Assembly (NCBI GenBank): GCA_964356335.1
Contig: CAYHHI010000047.1
Span: forward strand, 1 to 25,668
From: CAYHHI01 sp964356335
GTDB lineage: Bacteria > Arandabacterota > Arandabacteria > Arandabacterales > Arandabacteraceae
DNA: 25,668 nt
Direction: 5' to 3'
Each line of letters opens with the position of its first letter. The stretch's first letter is position 1. Below are positions 1-8,600 of this stretch, in pieces. Made by a program: the position numbers and the translations under genes. The notes under the pieces were generated by a model. That model was not told where the DNA came from. It saw only the letters and a program-made list of their open reading frames with translations, and searched no databases.

Positions 1-69
1 ATACTGGAAAAGGTCAAAAGACTTTGTCAACATATTTGCGAGACGCAACACTAGCAGCGGAAGGGCGAG

Positions 70-957
70 CTAGCCGTGGTGGGCCGAAAGCCACGATCTC
101 AAGGGTTCGCGGATTTCTAGGTCCCCTACCGCCGCGGGATCGATGGACCGGCCTTCATAGACAACCGTGACGAGATCATTGAGGGCTCGCGCTCGGCGCG
201 TGGCCGGCACGGACTCGTGGAGATTATAAGGGTAGTTGTACTCCGGTGGCAGGATGCGAATCCGCTCCCAGTCAAGCCCCGCCGCAAGTAGCGCGCTCAG
301 CACGGCCTGATGGAGAAAGACTTGGTGGCGCTCATCCCCGCACGGACCCGACTGGAAGTCCTCATCACCGACCAGGGCGGAGAAGACCTCGTACCACTCG
401 CGGAGCAGCCTCTTACCCATGTCTACAGCGAAGGCGTGAGTATTGAAATAGGCTCGGATGCGCTCAGCATCGACGAAGGTCTCGACGACGGCGCTGGTGT
501 CGTGAACCCCGACGGCTCTATATACCTCCTGCCAGTATCCGTCCAATGCGGCCCCGGCAGGCAGGCCAACGTTCCTGATGTGGACAGGTCTTACCGCGGT
601 ATCGAAGCCTTGCCCAAGGTCGAAGAGCACGGGCGGGTTTACTACCAGACAGTCGGGATCGATCCAGATAAGCGACTGCAGGCCGGCCTCCCGCGCCCGA
701 TCCTCAGCTCTTGCGCAGGCACAGACTTTGGCTGATAGTGGATAATGCTCCAGCGCCTCAGGCACAATCAGCGGGAGGACTTTGATGCCCGCTTCCCCAC
801 CCCTCCAGGGATCCCCGGCTCCAGGCGTAGATTCAAAGAGCAGGATGGGACACGCGCTCAGGGCGCCGCCGAAGGACCGGATGCTGTCAATGAGCGCCCG
901 GACCCTTGAACGCCGGTTATGATTGTCGATCAAAGATACGAATGCGGCCTGCGGCAC
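70..957 (-). CDS. GT-A-like glycosyltransferase family protein
   Basis: A 295-residue soluble protein, probably a nucleotide-diphospho-sugar transferase fold. The N-terminus (AFVSLIDN) followed by a Rossmann-like half and the strand SLIWIDPDCLVV, with D100-x-D102, fits a GT-A metal-binding DxD motif. Later motifs are YFNTHAFAVD (about 170-179), an HQVFLHQAVL helix, and LPPEYNYPYNLH, which looks like the acceptor-side segment of related orphan glycosyltransferases. No signal peptide or membrane segment is visible, so it is probably cytoplasmic. The start is GTG at 957, chosen because an AGGAGG lies about 10 nt upstream. It sits alone, downstream of the toxin-antitoxin pair on the same strand, with 217 bp between. 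Substrate and product are unknown. The fold assignment is from motif memory, not a search. Confidence 0.6.
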   Translation of the reverse strand: MPQAAFVSLIDNHNRRSRVRALIDSIRSFGGALSACPILLFESTPGAGDPWRGGEAGIKVLPLIVPEALEHYPLSAKVCACARAEDRAREAGLQSLIWIDPDCLVVNPPVLFDLGQGFDTAVRPVHIRNVGLPAGAALDGYWQEVYRAVGVHDTSAVVETFVDAERIRAYFNTHAFAVDMGKRLLREWYEVFSALVGDEDFQSGPCGDERHQVFLHQAVLSALLAAGLDWERIRILPPEYNYPYNLHESVPATRRARALNDLVTVVYEGRSIDPAAVGDLEIREPLRSWLSAHHG

Positions 958-1174
958 GAGCGATCTACCTCCTCCTCATGAAAACATAGATCGCAGGATG
1001 GGGACCGTGCTTTCCCTGGATTTGGATAGTACTCAATTCCCGAACGTCGAAGTGCGGCTCAAAGAGTGTGTAGATCTCATCCATGTCAGCGGGTATCAAT
1101 CGCCTTTGTCCTCCGTCGTGTATTATACAGCATTATGCGCAGGCGCCATACAACCAGACTGCATGATCGCTGAC

Positions 1175-1447
1175 TCAGCTCTTAGTCAACCTATCGTAGA
1201 TGTCACGTCGGTGTCCAACCCTCACAACCCAGACGGAGAAATCCTCATCTTGTACCGAGTAGATGATGCGATAGTCTCCCTGGCGGATGCGGTAGCGCTC
1301 GTGGCCGGCAAGCTTTTCGTGGCCGGGCGGCCGTGGCTCACGCGCGAGCAGTCGAATGCGGTCGAGTATCCGTTTCAGGTCTCTCTTCGGAACGCGCTCA
1401 AGATCCTTCGCGACCGAACGCCTGAGGAGCACTCTATATTCGCCCAT
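1175..1447 (-). CDS. RelE/ParE-family toxin
   Basis: A 90-residue basic protein with the RelE/ParE pattern: an N-terminal strand (YRVLLRRSVAKDLERVP), two helices with KRDLKRILDRIRLL, then GHEKLAGHERYRIRQGDYRIIYSV and a final strand VWVVRVGHRRDIYDR. The segment from the LxG turn through RYRIRxGDYRIIY is diagnostic. RelE toxins are ribosome-dependent mRNA endonucleases, while ParE toxins poison gyrase; the sequence alone does not separate them, though the RxGDYRIIY and GHRRDIY elements lean to RelE. Its ATG overlaps the antitoxin reading frame by 14 nt, so the two are translationally coupled in the usual antitoxin-first order. Length is normal and no lesion is seen, so the toxin is probably functional. 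Confidence 0.9.
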   Translation of the reverse strand: MGEYRVLLRRSVAKDLERVPKRDLKRILDRIRLLAREPRPPGHEKLAGHERYRIRQGDYRIIYSVQDEDFSVWVVRVGHRRDIYDRLTKS

Positions 1448-1667
1448 GTTGCTTGAGCTCTTTCAAGAGTGCCTCATAGGGAACCAGTGGTTCCTTGACG
1501 CGCTGTTCAAAGGCGGCAAGATCCTCGGCGTCTTCTGCGAGGGAGAACCTTATGGCCTCATTGACCAACTCCGACATCGACTTGGATGTCTCCACAGCCT
1601 TAAGGCGCAACGCCCTGTGGAGCATTGGCTCCAGATATACCGTAGCCCTCTTGGTCAGTTCACCCAT
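1434..1667 (-). CDS. Ribbon-helix-helix antitoxin (CopG/RelB-like)
   Basis: A 77-residue protein with an N-terminal ribbon strand (KRATVYLEPMLHRALRLKAVETSKSM) and a second helix SELVNEAIRFSLAED: the RHH DNA-binding fold. An acidic C-terminal tail (about 45-77) would wrap the toxin. It should neutralise the overlapping RelE-type toxin and repress its own promoter. The start ATG at 1667 has a GGAGG about 7 nt upstream. The promoter just upstream carries tandem TAACGCTA sites lying between the -35 and -10 boxes, the expected binding place for such a repressor. Confidence 0.88.
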   Translation of the reverse strand: MGELTKRATVYLEPMLHRALRLKAVETSKSMSELVNEAIRFSLAEDAEDLAAFEQRVKEPLVPYEALLKELKQHGRI

Positions 1668-1690
1668 GACACTACCTCCATTCCAATGAC

Positions 1691-1719
1691 ATTGTAACGC
1701 TATAACGCTATGATGTCAA
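1691..1719 (-). promoter_or_regulatory. Toxin-antitoxin promoter with tandem operator
   Basis: On the minus strand the sequence is TTGACA (1714-1719), a 17-nt spacer, and TACAAT (1691-1696), close to a consensus sigma-70 promoter, about 25 nt upstream of the antitoxin start. The spacer contains two adjacent copies of the plus-strand octamer TAACGCTA (1695-1710), and a third TAACGCT lies at 1742-1748. Such repeats inside the promoter fit autorepression by the RHH antitoxin. The promoter is read directly from sequence; the operator role is inferred. Confidence 0.75.
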
Positions 1720-1723
1720 CACG

Positions 1724-1956
1724 TTATTTGCCTCTATGGCGTAACGCTTTGGGTGTGGAAAGGGACACGATACTGATTTCCGCCAGGTGGACGCGGCAGC
1801 GCGGGAGCGGCACCTTACTTCCTCTCCCCCACCTCATCTTGTCCCAAAACGCGCGTGGACTTAGTATCTCGATTCCAGGGTGTTTGCCCACCGCAAGAAG
1901 ATCGGCATCGCCGGTCACGATGCACTGGCAACCTCCAGTGTCAACTCGAGCGCCTT
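1724..1956 (-). pseudogene. Truncated, frameshifted PIN-domain toxin remnant
   Basis: The reading CIVTGDADLLAVGKHPGIEILSPRAFWDKM matches the C-terminal third of PIN-family (VapC-like) ribonuclease toxins, including the TGDADLL segment that carries a metal-binding Asp. The preceding residues KALELTLEVA lie in a different frame, so a frameshift or small deletion sits near 1924-1930. Everything N-terminal to that, including the first catalytic Asp, is missing, and the remnant abuts the end of the CopG-type antitoxin gene. A GTG-initiated ORF of 64 codons exists here, but as a PIN protein it would be inactive. The C-terminal tail past KMRWGRG is not family-like. Confidence 0.6.
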
Positions 1957-2174
1957 ACAAGACTCCTCTCGACCAGCCGGCCTGCCACGTACTTATGGAG
2001 AAGACTCGCAATTAGGGTCTGATAGGGAATGCCCTCATCCAGGGCATGCTTCTGAATTGCGGACAAATCCTTCCCGGATATGCGAATGTTCACTCGACGG
2101 TCTTTCTTGAGAGTGGCTTCAGCATACTTCTCGTAGCGCTTGCGCTCTGACCCGAGACGACCGACCGTATTCAT
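1941..2174 (-). CDS. CopG-family antitoxin, N-terminus damaged
   Basis: A 77-residue protein whose middle (SERKRYEKYAEATLKKDRRVN, then IRISGKDLSAIQKHALDEG and IPYQTLIASLLHKYVAGRLV) is typical of CopG-type antitoxins that pair with BrnT- or RelE-like toxins. The family usually has some 20 more residues at the N-terminus. Here a second frame gives MDRVPPDQDEYGR immediately before the ORF, suggesting that a deletion or frameshift removed that part. The last residues (ERSLVRRSS) come from out-of-frame reading into the PIN remnant. No partner toxin was recognised. The Shine-Dalgarno is weak. It is probably a relic or orphan antitoxin. Confidence 0.6.
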   Translation of the reverse strand: MNTVGRLGSERKRYEKYAEATLKKDRRVNIRISGKDLSAIQKHALDEGIPYQTLIASLLHKYVAGRLVERSLVRRSS

Positions 2175-2643
2175 CCTGATCCGGAGGTACGCGATCCATC
2201 GTCGAATCCTCCTTCCGCGCTTCGAGAATCCTCACCCGCCGGCAATGGTAGGCAATACCGACGAGAACGGAATCCCGATCAGTTGCTGGAGGTAGTTCGA
2301 CTTGCCGCAGCTCGGCCAAACACGTAGACCCTCCAGGGAGGACCTAGAGGGTCTTACAGGTGGAGGATCGCACAGGGCGGGGAAGCTGTCAAGACGGATG
2401 CGGTATCGCCCTTTGACCAAGACAAACCGTCACCATTCAGTCGGCTTTGAAATCATCCTCCCGCTTGGCAGTCCCAAGGGATCAGCTAAGCGTGGCATCG
2501 GCTCCTGCACCTATACAAAACCCTCTGGGTCGCCGTGAAGGGAACGAAGGTCGTCGGTGCCGGGCCGAAGTGACGCGTGAGGTCGTGCGTCTCTACAATA
2601 GCCCCAGCCACCATCCCTTGGTCCGCCGGACACTTACCCGGTG
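2175..2643. other. Gene-poor interval, nothing convincing
   Basis: I see no ORF with recognisable family motifs in this 469-bp stretch between the CopG-type antitoxin and the outer-membrane protein. A 7-bp stem GACCCTC/GAGGGTC (2327-2333 and 2347-2353) with a 13-nt loop is the only notable structure; it lacks a U-tract. The stretch probably holds decayed coding DNA and the 3' flank of the outer-membrane protein gene. Confidence 0.5.
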
Positions 2644-5103
2644 CTACTGCTGTTCATCATACTGCAGCGATTTTTCCTTCGACTTCTTATCCGCCCGCCC
2701 GAAGTGGTAAGAGATCCCGAAGTAGGCCAGGCGGGCATCACGTTTGAAGGTCACGTGCTGTTTCATCCCGGCCACGTCCAGCCTGAGATCCTGCCGCTGG
2801 GTCTTGAACACGTCGGAGACCGTGAGCGTGAGCGAAACCTTCTCCTTGAAAAGGTCCTGCCGGACCCCGGCATTGAGCCCCCAGCTCCGACGGGCATTCC
2901 CCTGGGGCGTGAGCCGTCCCGAGCGGAAATTGGAGTTGATCTGAAACATGGTGGCCTTTGCAGGATTGATGTTCAGATTGCAGGTGCCGCTCCAGGATAC
3001 AATCGATTTCTTGTTGCTGTATCCGATGTTGGAGGCGTCGATCTCCTCATAGAACACGTTGCTATTCAGGTTGGCCGTCAAGAGATTCCCCACAGACCCA
3101 GCGAAGACAGTCTCGATTCCGCCCGACTGGTCGCTCGCGAGGTTCTTCATGGTCCTCAAGAGCGTGGTATCGTTCAGCGCCTGGGTCACTCTGGTGATCC
3201 CATCGTACTTGTAGCGGTAGTAAAGGCTCGGCACCAATGTCAGCCCGTTCGTCCGCCACTGGTAGCCCAGCTCCACAGAGTGAATGTTCTCCGGCTTGAG
3301 ATGCGGGTTCCCGGCCTCAAGGTTTCGCGGATCATTATACTCAGGAAAAGGATTGAGCTCATCGACTTCAGGCCGATTGATCCGACGGCTGTAGTTGAGC
3401 TGAAGCTCGCCCGTCTCACTCAGTTTGTACGCCAGATGAAGCGTGGGATAGAGGCCCGAATAGCTATTGGTGATGGTGGAGTGGTTGCTCACCAGGTTGG
3501 GCTTCACAGTTGCATGCTCGACGCGGAGCCCTCCCATGAGACTGAAATCCCCGAACGAGTGCTCAAACGTGCCGTATAAGGCGTGAACCATCTCGCTGAC
3601 CTTGAACCGATAGGTCTTCGTTGCATCCTCGATGAACTTCTCTTGGCCGGCATCGAAGTATTCGGCATAGGAGTCCACGTCCTGCCGGTTCAGATCTCCC
3701 GCGTAGCCGGCCTCCATCTTCGAGTTCTCACTCAGGGGATTGGTATAATCCACTGAGAGCTGTCCTTGCTGCTCGCCCTGCTCGATCCGGCTATTGTCGT
3801 ACTGACGCGGCCCCTGCGGGGTCCGGTACACGTTGGTATAATGAGCGCTCTCCAATTCCGGGGAGTCGCTGGCGTTGGTTTCGATCCGCAACTGGTGATC
3901 TTCCTTTGGGAAATTGTGCTGAAACGCCGCCGTCAGACCTCGCTCGCTCTCGTCTTCATAACCCGACTGGAGCCGGTCATAATCCTGGATGACCACAGCG
4001 TTGCTATCCCGCCCGACCACGGTTGAGATGCCGCTCATTCTGGGATGCCGCTTGAAGTATTCCCCACTCAACTCGAAGCTGTTGCTCTCACCCGGATGGT
4101 AATTGAGCCCCAAAGTCCCCATGTAGACATCAGGGCGGAAGGTCATGCGGTCGTCCTCCCGTGAAGAGCTCCCGAGACCTGGTGTCAGGCTGGATTCCTG
4201 CCGCACATCGGTGCCGAAGAACGATCGGTGCTCGTGCCGGTACCCAAAGTTCCCATAGAGATTGAGTTGCCCCGGATTGTAGTTGAAGGCCATATACTCG
4301 TTGTGCCGGCCGATAGTGCCCGCGTGCGCAGTCACGCTGCCATTCATGCCTCTCTTGCTGTCTTTCTTCATCACGATGTTGATGATGCCGGAAGTGCCCT
4401 CGGGCGAGAACCTGGCCGATGGGTTGGTGATCACTTCGATTTTCTCTATGCCGCTTGCCGGCATTTGCTGCAAGACGTCCGCCTGACTCCTCTTCATGAT
4501 GGGAGAGGCTTTGCCGTTGACCAGGATCAACACGTTCGGGGAGCCTCGCAAGCTGACGTTGCCGTTGATATCCACCTGCACGGAGGGGATATTCTGCAGG
4601 ATCTCACTGGCGCTGCCGGACTTGCTCATCATGTCCTCGTCGACGTTGTAGACCTTCCGGTCGATGGCGTAATTGAAGAGCTTCTTCTCCGAAGTGACGA
4701 CCACCTCGTCCAGAGCAAAGGCCGACTCGGTCATCGCAATCGGCTTGAGGTCTATCTTGAGGCGCCTGGCATCGATCGTGAAATAGGGCGAGCGATAGCT
4801 CTCGTGGCCTATGTAGCTGCATTCGATGAGATAGTCCCCCGCCGGCACCGCGGTAAAAACGAATCTTCCGTCTTCGTCGCTGGTAGTCGCCCTCACGAGC
4901 GAAGTATCGGCCTTGTTGACGAGGGTGACGTTGGCGAACCCCAGCGGCTCGCTGGTCGCTTTGTCTTTGATCGTGCCCGACACGACACCCTCACCAGAGG
5001 GCTGCGCGAACAGGGCGCTCGACACCAGAAGAACCAGACTTACCAGACTCACCAAACTTGCTGCGATAACAGCTTGTAGTTGCCTCATCGATCTCTGCCT
5101 CAT
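2644..5103 (-). CDS. TonB-dependent receptor-like outer-membrane beta-barrel protein
   Basis: About 819 residues from the chosen ATG at 5103 (GAAAGG about 8 nt upstream); an in-frame start at 5169 would add 22 residues lying in a hairpin-rich leader, so I reject it. A signal peptide (residues 1-33, leucine/valine-rich, ending ALFA) precedes a CarboxypepD_reg-like beta-sandwich (about 37-120, VSGTIKDKATSEPLGFANV), a TonB plug domain (about 130-240, EILQNIPSVQVDINGNVSLRG, IEVITNPSARFSPEGTSGIINIV), and a beta-barrel rich in aromatic strands (RRINRPEVDELNPF, NPHLKPENIHSVELGYQW) as in the outer-membrane beta-barrel family. The last strand YFGISYHF is followed by a charged tail of about 20 residues. 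It is probably a TonB-coupled transporter or surface protein with unknown ligand. It stands alone, with a hairpin and degenerate repeats upstream. Confidence 0.88.
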   Translation of the reverse strand: MRQRSMRQLQAVIAASLVSLVSLVLLVSSALFAQPSGEGVVSGTIKDKATSEPLGFANVTLVNKADTSLVRATTSDEDGRFVFTAVPAGDYLIECSYIGHESYRSPYFTIDARRLKIDLKPIAMTESAFALDEVVVTSEKKLFNYAIDRKVYNVDEDMMSKSGSASEILQNIPSVQVDINGNVSLRGSPNVLILVNGKASPIMKRSQADVLQQMPASGIEKIEVITNPSARFSPEGTSGIINIVMKKDSKRGMNGSVTAHAGTIGRHNEYMAFNYNPGQLNLYGNFGYRHEHRSFFGTDVRQESSLTPGLGSSSREDDRMTFRPDVYMGTLGLNYHPGESNSFELSGEYFKRHPRMSGISTVVGRDSNAVVIQDYDRLQSGYEDESERGLTAAFQHNFPKEDHQLRIETNASDSPELESAHYTNVYRTPQGPRQYDNSRIEQGEQQGQLSVDYTNPLSENSKMEAGYAGDLNRQDVDSYAEYFDAGQEKFIEDATKTYRFKVSEMVHALYGTFEHSFGDFSLMGGLRVEHATVKPNLVSNHSTITNSYSGLYPTLHLAYKLSETGELQLNYSRRINRPEVDELNPFPEYNDPRNLEAGNPHLKPENIHSVELGYQWRTNGLTLVPSLYYRYKYDGITRVTQALNDTTLLRTMKNLASDQSGGIETVFAGSVGNLLTANLNSNVFYEEIDASNIGYSNKKSIVSWSGTCNLNINPAKATMFQINSNFRSGRLTPQGNARRSWGLNAGVRQDLFKEKVSLTLTVSDVFKTQRQDLRLDVAGMKQHVTFKRDARLAYFGISYHFGRADKKSKEKSLQYDEQQ

Positions 5104-5121
5104 CAAGGTTTGCCTTTCAAT

Positions 5122-5142
5122 GGCGGCCTTCCGGTGGCCGCC
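5122..5142 (-). promoter_or_regulatory. Hairpin in the leader of the outer-membrane protein gene
   Basis: A perfect 7-bp stem GGCGGCC/GGCCGCC with a 7-nt loop ends about 18 nt before the chosen start at 5103. It is flanked by two near-identical copies of GCCTTTCAAKGGCSGCC (5112-5128 and 5140-5156), so the Shine-Dalgarno-like GAAAGG occurs on both sides of the stem on the minus strand. It could modulate ribosome access; that role is inferred. Confidence 0.4.
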
Positions 5143-5186
5143 TTTCAAGGGCCGCCGACCTTCCCGCACAACCTTTGGTTGAATTC

Positions 5187-5268
5187 GAATTCCCGGTGAA
5201 TTCTCGAATCTGAATTCCTGGTGACTTCTTGAATTCTGGTTGCTTTTCCAATCCCCGGTTACTTAGGG
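5187..5268. repeat. Degenerate tandem repeat, about 20-25 bp units
   Basis: Four imperfect units start at 5187 (GAATTCCCGGTGAATTCTCG), 5212 (GAATTCCTGGTGACTTCTTG), 5231 (GAATTCTGGTTGCTTTTCCA) and 5250 (AATCCCCGGTTACTTAGGG). The shared core is ATTCCYGGTKAYTT. It lies in the upstream region of the outer-membrane protein gene and could be a regulator-binding array or a decayed minisatellite. Confidence 0.5.
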
Positions 5269-5459
5269 CAATCTAATAGATCATTGCATATTCGGGTACG
5301 ATTTACTTCCCATGAAACAAACCGCGCTGCTGCGGGTTCCCGTGGGCCACAGGGCCAACCAACTCGCCTAGAAACGCGGGCACGCTGCCCAAGGTTCCGA
5401 AGCGCTCGCAGATGGCGTAATGGTACTCCGCACACTTGCGTATCACTATCCCATTTTCG

Positions 5460-5488
5460 TTGCATATCCCACGCGGGCTGGCTATAAT
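5460..5488 (+). promoter_or_regulatory. Duplicated aminotransferase-type promoter upstream of the kinase
   Basis: TTGCAT (5460-5465), a 17-nt spacer and TATAAT (5483-5488) are identical in hexamers and spacing to the promoter at 13312-13340 in front of the aminotransferase gene. It faces the kinase gene and would give a leader of about 160 nt. Both boxes remain intact although the adjoining coding relic has decayed. Confidence 0.65.
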
Positions 5489-5496
5489 CCCATTCT

Positions 5497-5613
5497 GTGA
5501 AACCTATGATATCCGACCGCATTTCCAGCATCGGGGCGTTTGAGACCTTGTGCATTAGCGCCAAGCCTAAGGAGCTTGCTACCTAGGGCATAGACGTCAA
5601 TGACTTGAGTGTA
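5497..5613 (+). pseudogene. Relic of the 5' end of a class I aminotransferase gene
   Basis: Read from GTG at 5497, this translates as a close copy of the first 39 residues of the aminotransferase at 13349: KPMISDRISSIGAFETL, then ISAKPKELAT, a TAG stop at 5584-5586 where the intact gene has CAG (Gln30), then GIDVNDLSV. By hand count about 96 of 117 positions match without gaps. Similarity fades after about 5613-5630. No remainder of the gene follows; the kinase start is 44 bp further on. It is a truncated, stop-containing copy. Confidence 0.85.
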
Positions 5614-5657
5614 GCGGCGATGCCGCTGGCGCGTGATATGAGGGGGCGATCCACGCC

Positions 5658-8600
5658 ATGAACGCAGAGCGTTTCGAGCGCGCGAAGGAGATCCTCCTCC
5701 GGGTCATTGACCTCCCGGAGGCAGAGCGGAAGGCAGTCCTAAACCAGGTCTGCGCCGGCGATCCCGAGCTTCGAGCCGACGTCGAGGAACTTTTGGCGCA
5801 AGAGATGGCCCACGATCCCCGGGGAGCCGACGGCACACCCAAGGCCGGCAAGCCGGTTGACAAGACGAAGGACCGGGGATTGGACAGCGAGGCGACGCTG
5901 GCGATGAATGTCCCGCCCGCACAGTTCACCTCAGGCCAGATCCTAGGCAGCCGCTACCGCATCGTGAAACTCCTTGGCCGTGGCGGGATGGGCGAGGTGT
6001 GGCAGGCCTACGACGTCAAACTCCTTGTGGACGTAGCCCTCAAGTCGGTTCGCACGGAGCGCTTCCCGGGTGAACGGGGACTCGAGCTGTTGCGCCGCGA
6101 GGTGCGCGCTGCGCGCGAGGTGATCTCGCCCAACGTCTGCCGCATCTTCGATCTCATCGACGAGGAGGGGCAGGAGTTCGTGTCGATGGAGTGCATCGAC
6201 GGCCAGACCCTGCTGGCGACCCTGCGGGAGCGCGGCCCGCTCGACATCCATGAAGCCACACGCATCGCCTCTCAGTTGCTGGGCGGGCTGGAGGCAATCC
6301 ACCAGGCGGGGCTGGTGCACCGCGACGTCAAGCCCGAGAACATCATGATCACGCGCACCGGGCGCGTCGTCCTGATGGACTTCGGAGTGGCCAAGGGGAT
6401 CGCCGACGATCACCTGGGGACGATCGCCGGGACGCCGGGGTACATGGCGCCCGAGCAGCTGCGGGACGAAAGATTGGACGCCCGGGCGGACATTTTTGCG
6501 GCGGGGGTGGTGCTGGCAGAGATGATCGCCCCGGAAGGGATCCGGGACGAGGGGACGCGCGAGTCGATCTGGAAGGCGGTGCGCCAGGCGCCGGTTCGTC
6601 TGTCCGAGAGCCCGTGGCGGCGGGTGTTGGAGCGGGCGGTCGCGGGCGAACGATCTCAGCGCTACGACACGGCGCGCGCGTTGGCCCGGGCCTTGGAGGA
6701 GGTGGCGCTGCGGGTCGAGGGCGCGGAGGACAAGCGCCCCTACCCGGGGCTGGAGTCGTTCACAGAGGCCGACGCCGAGTTCTTCTTCGGGCGCGAGGTC
6801 GAGGTCGAGACGGTCTGGAAGAAGCTCCAACGCGCCAACCTTCTCGCCATTATCGGCCCGTCGGGCGCGGGCAAGACCTCCTTCCTCCAGGCCGGGCTCC
6901 TGCCGGCAAAGCCGGCCGATTGGAAGCATGTCTTGTTCCGGCCAGGATCCTCCCCGTTCGTGGCCCTGACCCGGGCCCTCGCGCCCGAGCTGACGGCGGA
7001 CAGGCAGGCCCTTGACCAGCTCCTCCAGATCGAGGATACCGCGCAGATCCTGGCGGCGATCGGCCGCTGGCGGGCGAAGCACCCCCAAGCTCTGATCGTC
7101 GTCGACCAGTTCGAGGAGCTCTTCACGCTCGGACGTCCGGACGCGCAGGCAGGGTTTGCGGAACTCCTCGGGCGCATCGCGGCCGAGGCCGATGTGCACG
7201 TCCTCCTCGTGATGCGCGACGATTTCCTTTTCCACTGCCACGAACACCCGCATTTGACTCCGATCTTCTCGGAGTTGACGCCGCTCGGTCCGCCGACGGG
7301 GAGCGCGCTGCGGCGCGCTCTGGTGCAGCCAGCCCTCTTGAGCGGCTATCGGTTCGAGGACGAATCGCTGGCGGATGAGATGCTGCGCGCCACCGAAGGG
7401 GAACGCGGGGCGCTGCCCATGCTGGCCTTCGCCGCGGCACGGCTCTGGGAGCAGCGCGACCGCTCGCGGGGACTGCTCACCCGGGAGGCCTACGAGCGCA
7501 TCGGCGGGGTCTCCGGCGCGCTCGCACAGCACGCCGAGGCCACCCTGGAGCGGATCGGCTCCGAGCGCCAGCCCATCGTGCGCGAGATCTTCCGAAACCT
7601 GGTCACGGCCCAGGGCACGCGGGCCGCGGCGGAGGTTGACGAACTGCTGTCGGTGTTCGAGGACCGGAAGATCGCGGGCGAGGTGGTGCGGGAGCTGGTG
7701 AACGCGCGGCTGCTCACCTCCTTCGAGCTCTCCGACGCGCGCGAGAGCGCAGGCGAGCGGCACCGCGTCGAGATCGTCCATGAATCGCTGCTCACGAGCT
7801 GGCCCCGGCTGGTGCACTGGCAGACCCAGGACACGGAGGGCGCGCAGCTCCGCGATCAACTGCGGCAGGCGGCGCAGCTCTGGAAGGAACGTCACGAATC
7901 CCAGGACCTCCTCTGGACGGGAACGGCCTTCAAGGAGTTCGAACTCTGGCGCGAGCGCTACCCCGGCGGGCTGACGGACACCGAGGAGCAGTTCGCGCGG
8001 GCGATGACCGGGCGGGCGGAGCGGGCGCGTCGCCGCCGCCAGCGGATCACGATCGGGACGATCGCCTCACTGGTCGTCGTGGTCGCCGCGCTGGCCACGT
8101 TCTGGGGCCGCGCGCAGGTCGCCCGGCGCAGCGCGGAGGCCAGCAAGCTCCTCGCGCTGGGGCGAACCGAGCTGGAGTCGGATCCGAGCGCGGCGCTGGC
8201 GTACGCCATCGCCAGCCTCGAGCTGGCTGACACCCCGGTCGGTCGCCGGTTTGCGCTCGAGGTGCTCTCTCGAGGTCCGGCGGCGCTGGTCAGGCCCTTG
8301 CCAGGAGGACCCAGCGGCTATGGCCTCCGGGCCACATCTCTCGACTTCAGCCCAGATGGGACGCGGCTGGCGGCTGGAGGACTCGCAGGAGTGCAGATCG
8401 TGCCTCGTGACGGATCAACTGCCATCGTCTTGCACAAGGGCTTCTCCGCCATCCAGAGATCCCGTGACCCGCAGTTCGCCGCGGATGGCGACCACGTCGC
8501 CTGGACATCCGCGGACGACGCAACCGTCGTCCGGGTCTGGTCTCTCTCCGAGGGAAGAGAGAACCGGACCTTCAAGATGGAAGGCACGACCCTGACTCGA

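Noticed and set aside
923..1456. A 177-codon plus-strand frame over the toxin gene
   Set aside because: It is antisense to the RelE-type toxin and intergenic DNA, and its translation has no recognisable features.
2232..2420. Minus-strand frame containing a Walker-A-like SCGKSNYLQQ
   Set aside because: Only 62 codons, no other NTPase motif, and the glycine pattern is incomplete; chance is more likely.
2644..3579. A 312-codon plus-strand frame opposite the first outer-membrane protein
   Set aside because: It is antisense to a clearly recognisable TonB-family barrel and shows no motifs of its own.
5943..7895. A 650-codon open frame on the minus strand opposite the kinase gene
   Set aside because: It lies wholly inside the kinase and NTPase domains in GC-rich DNA, where long antisense frames arise by codon bias; its translation has no family motifs and is rich in Arg, Leu and Pro.
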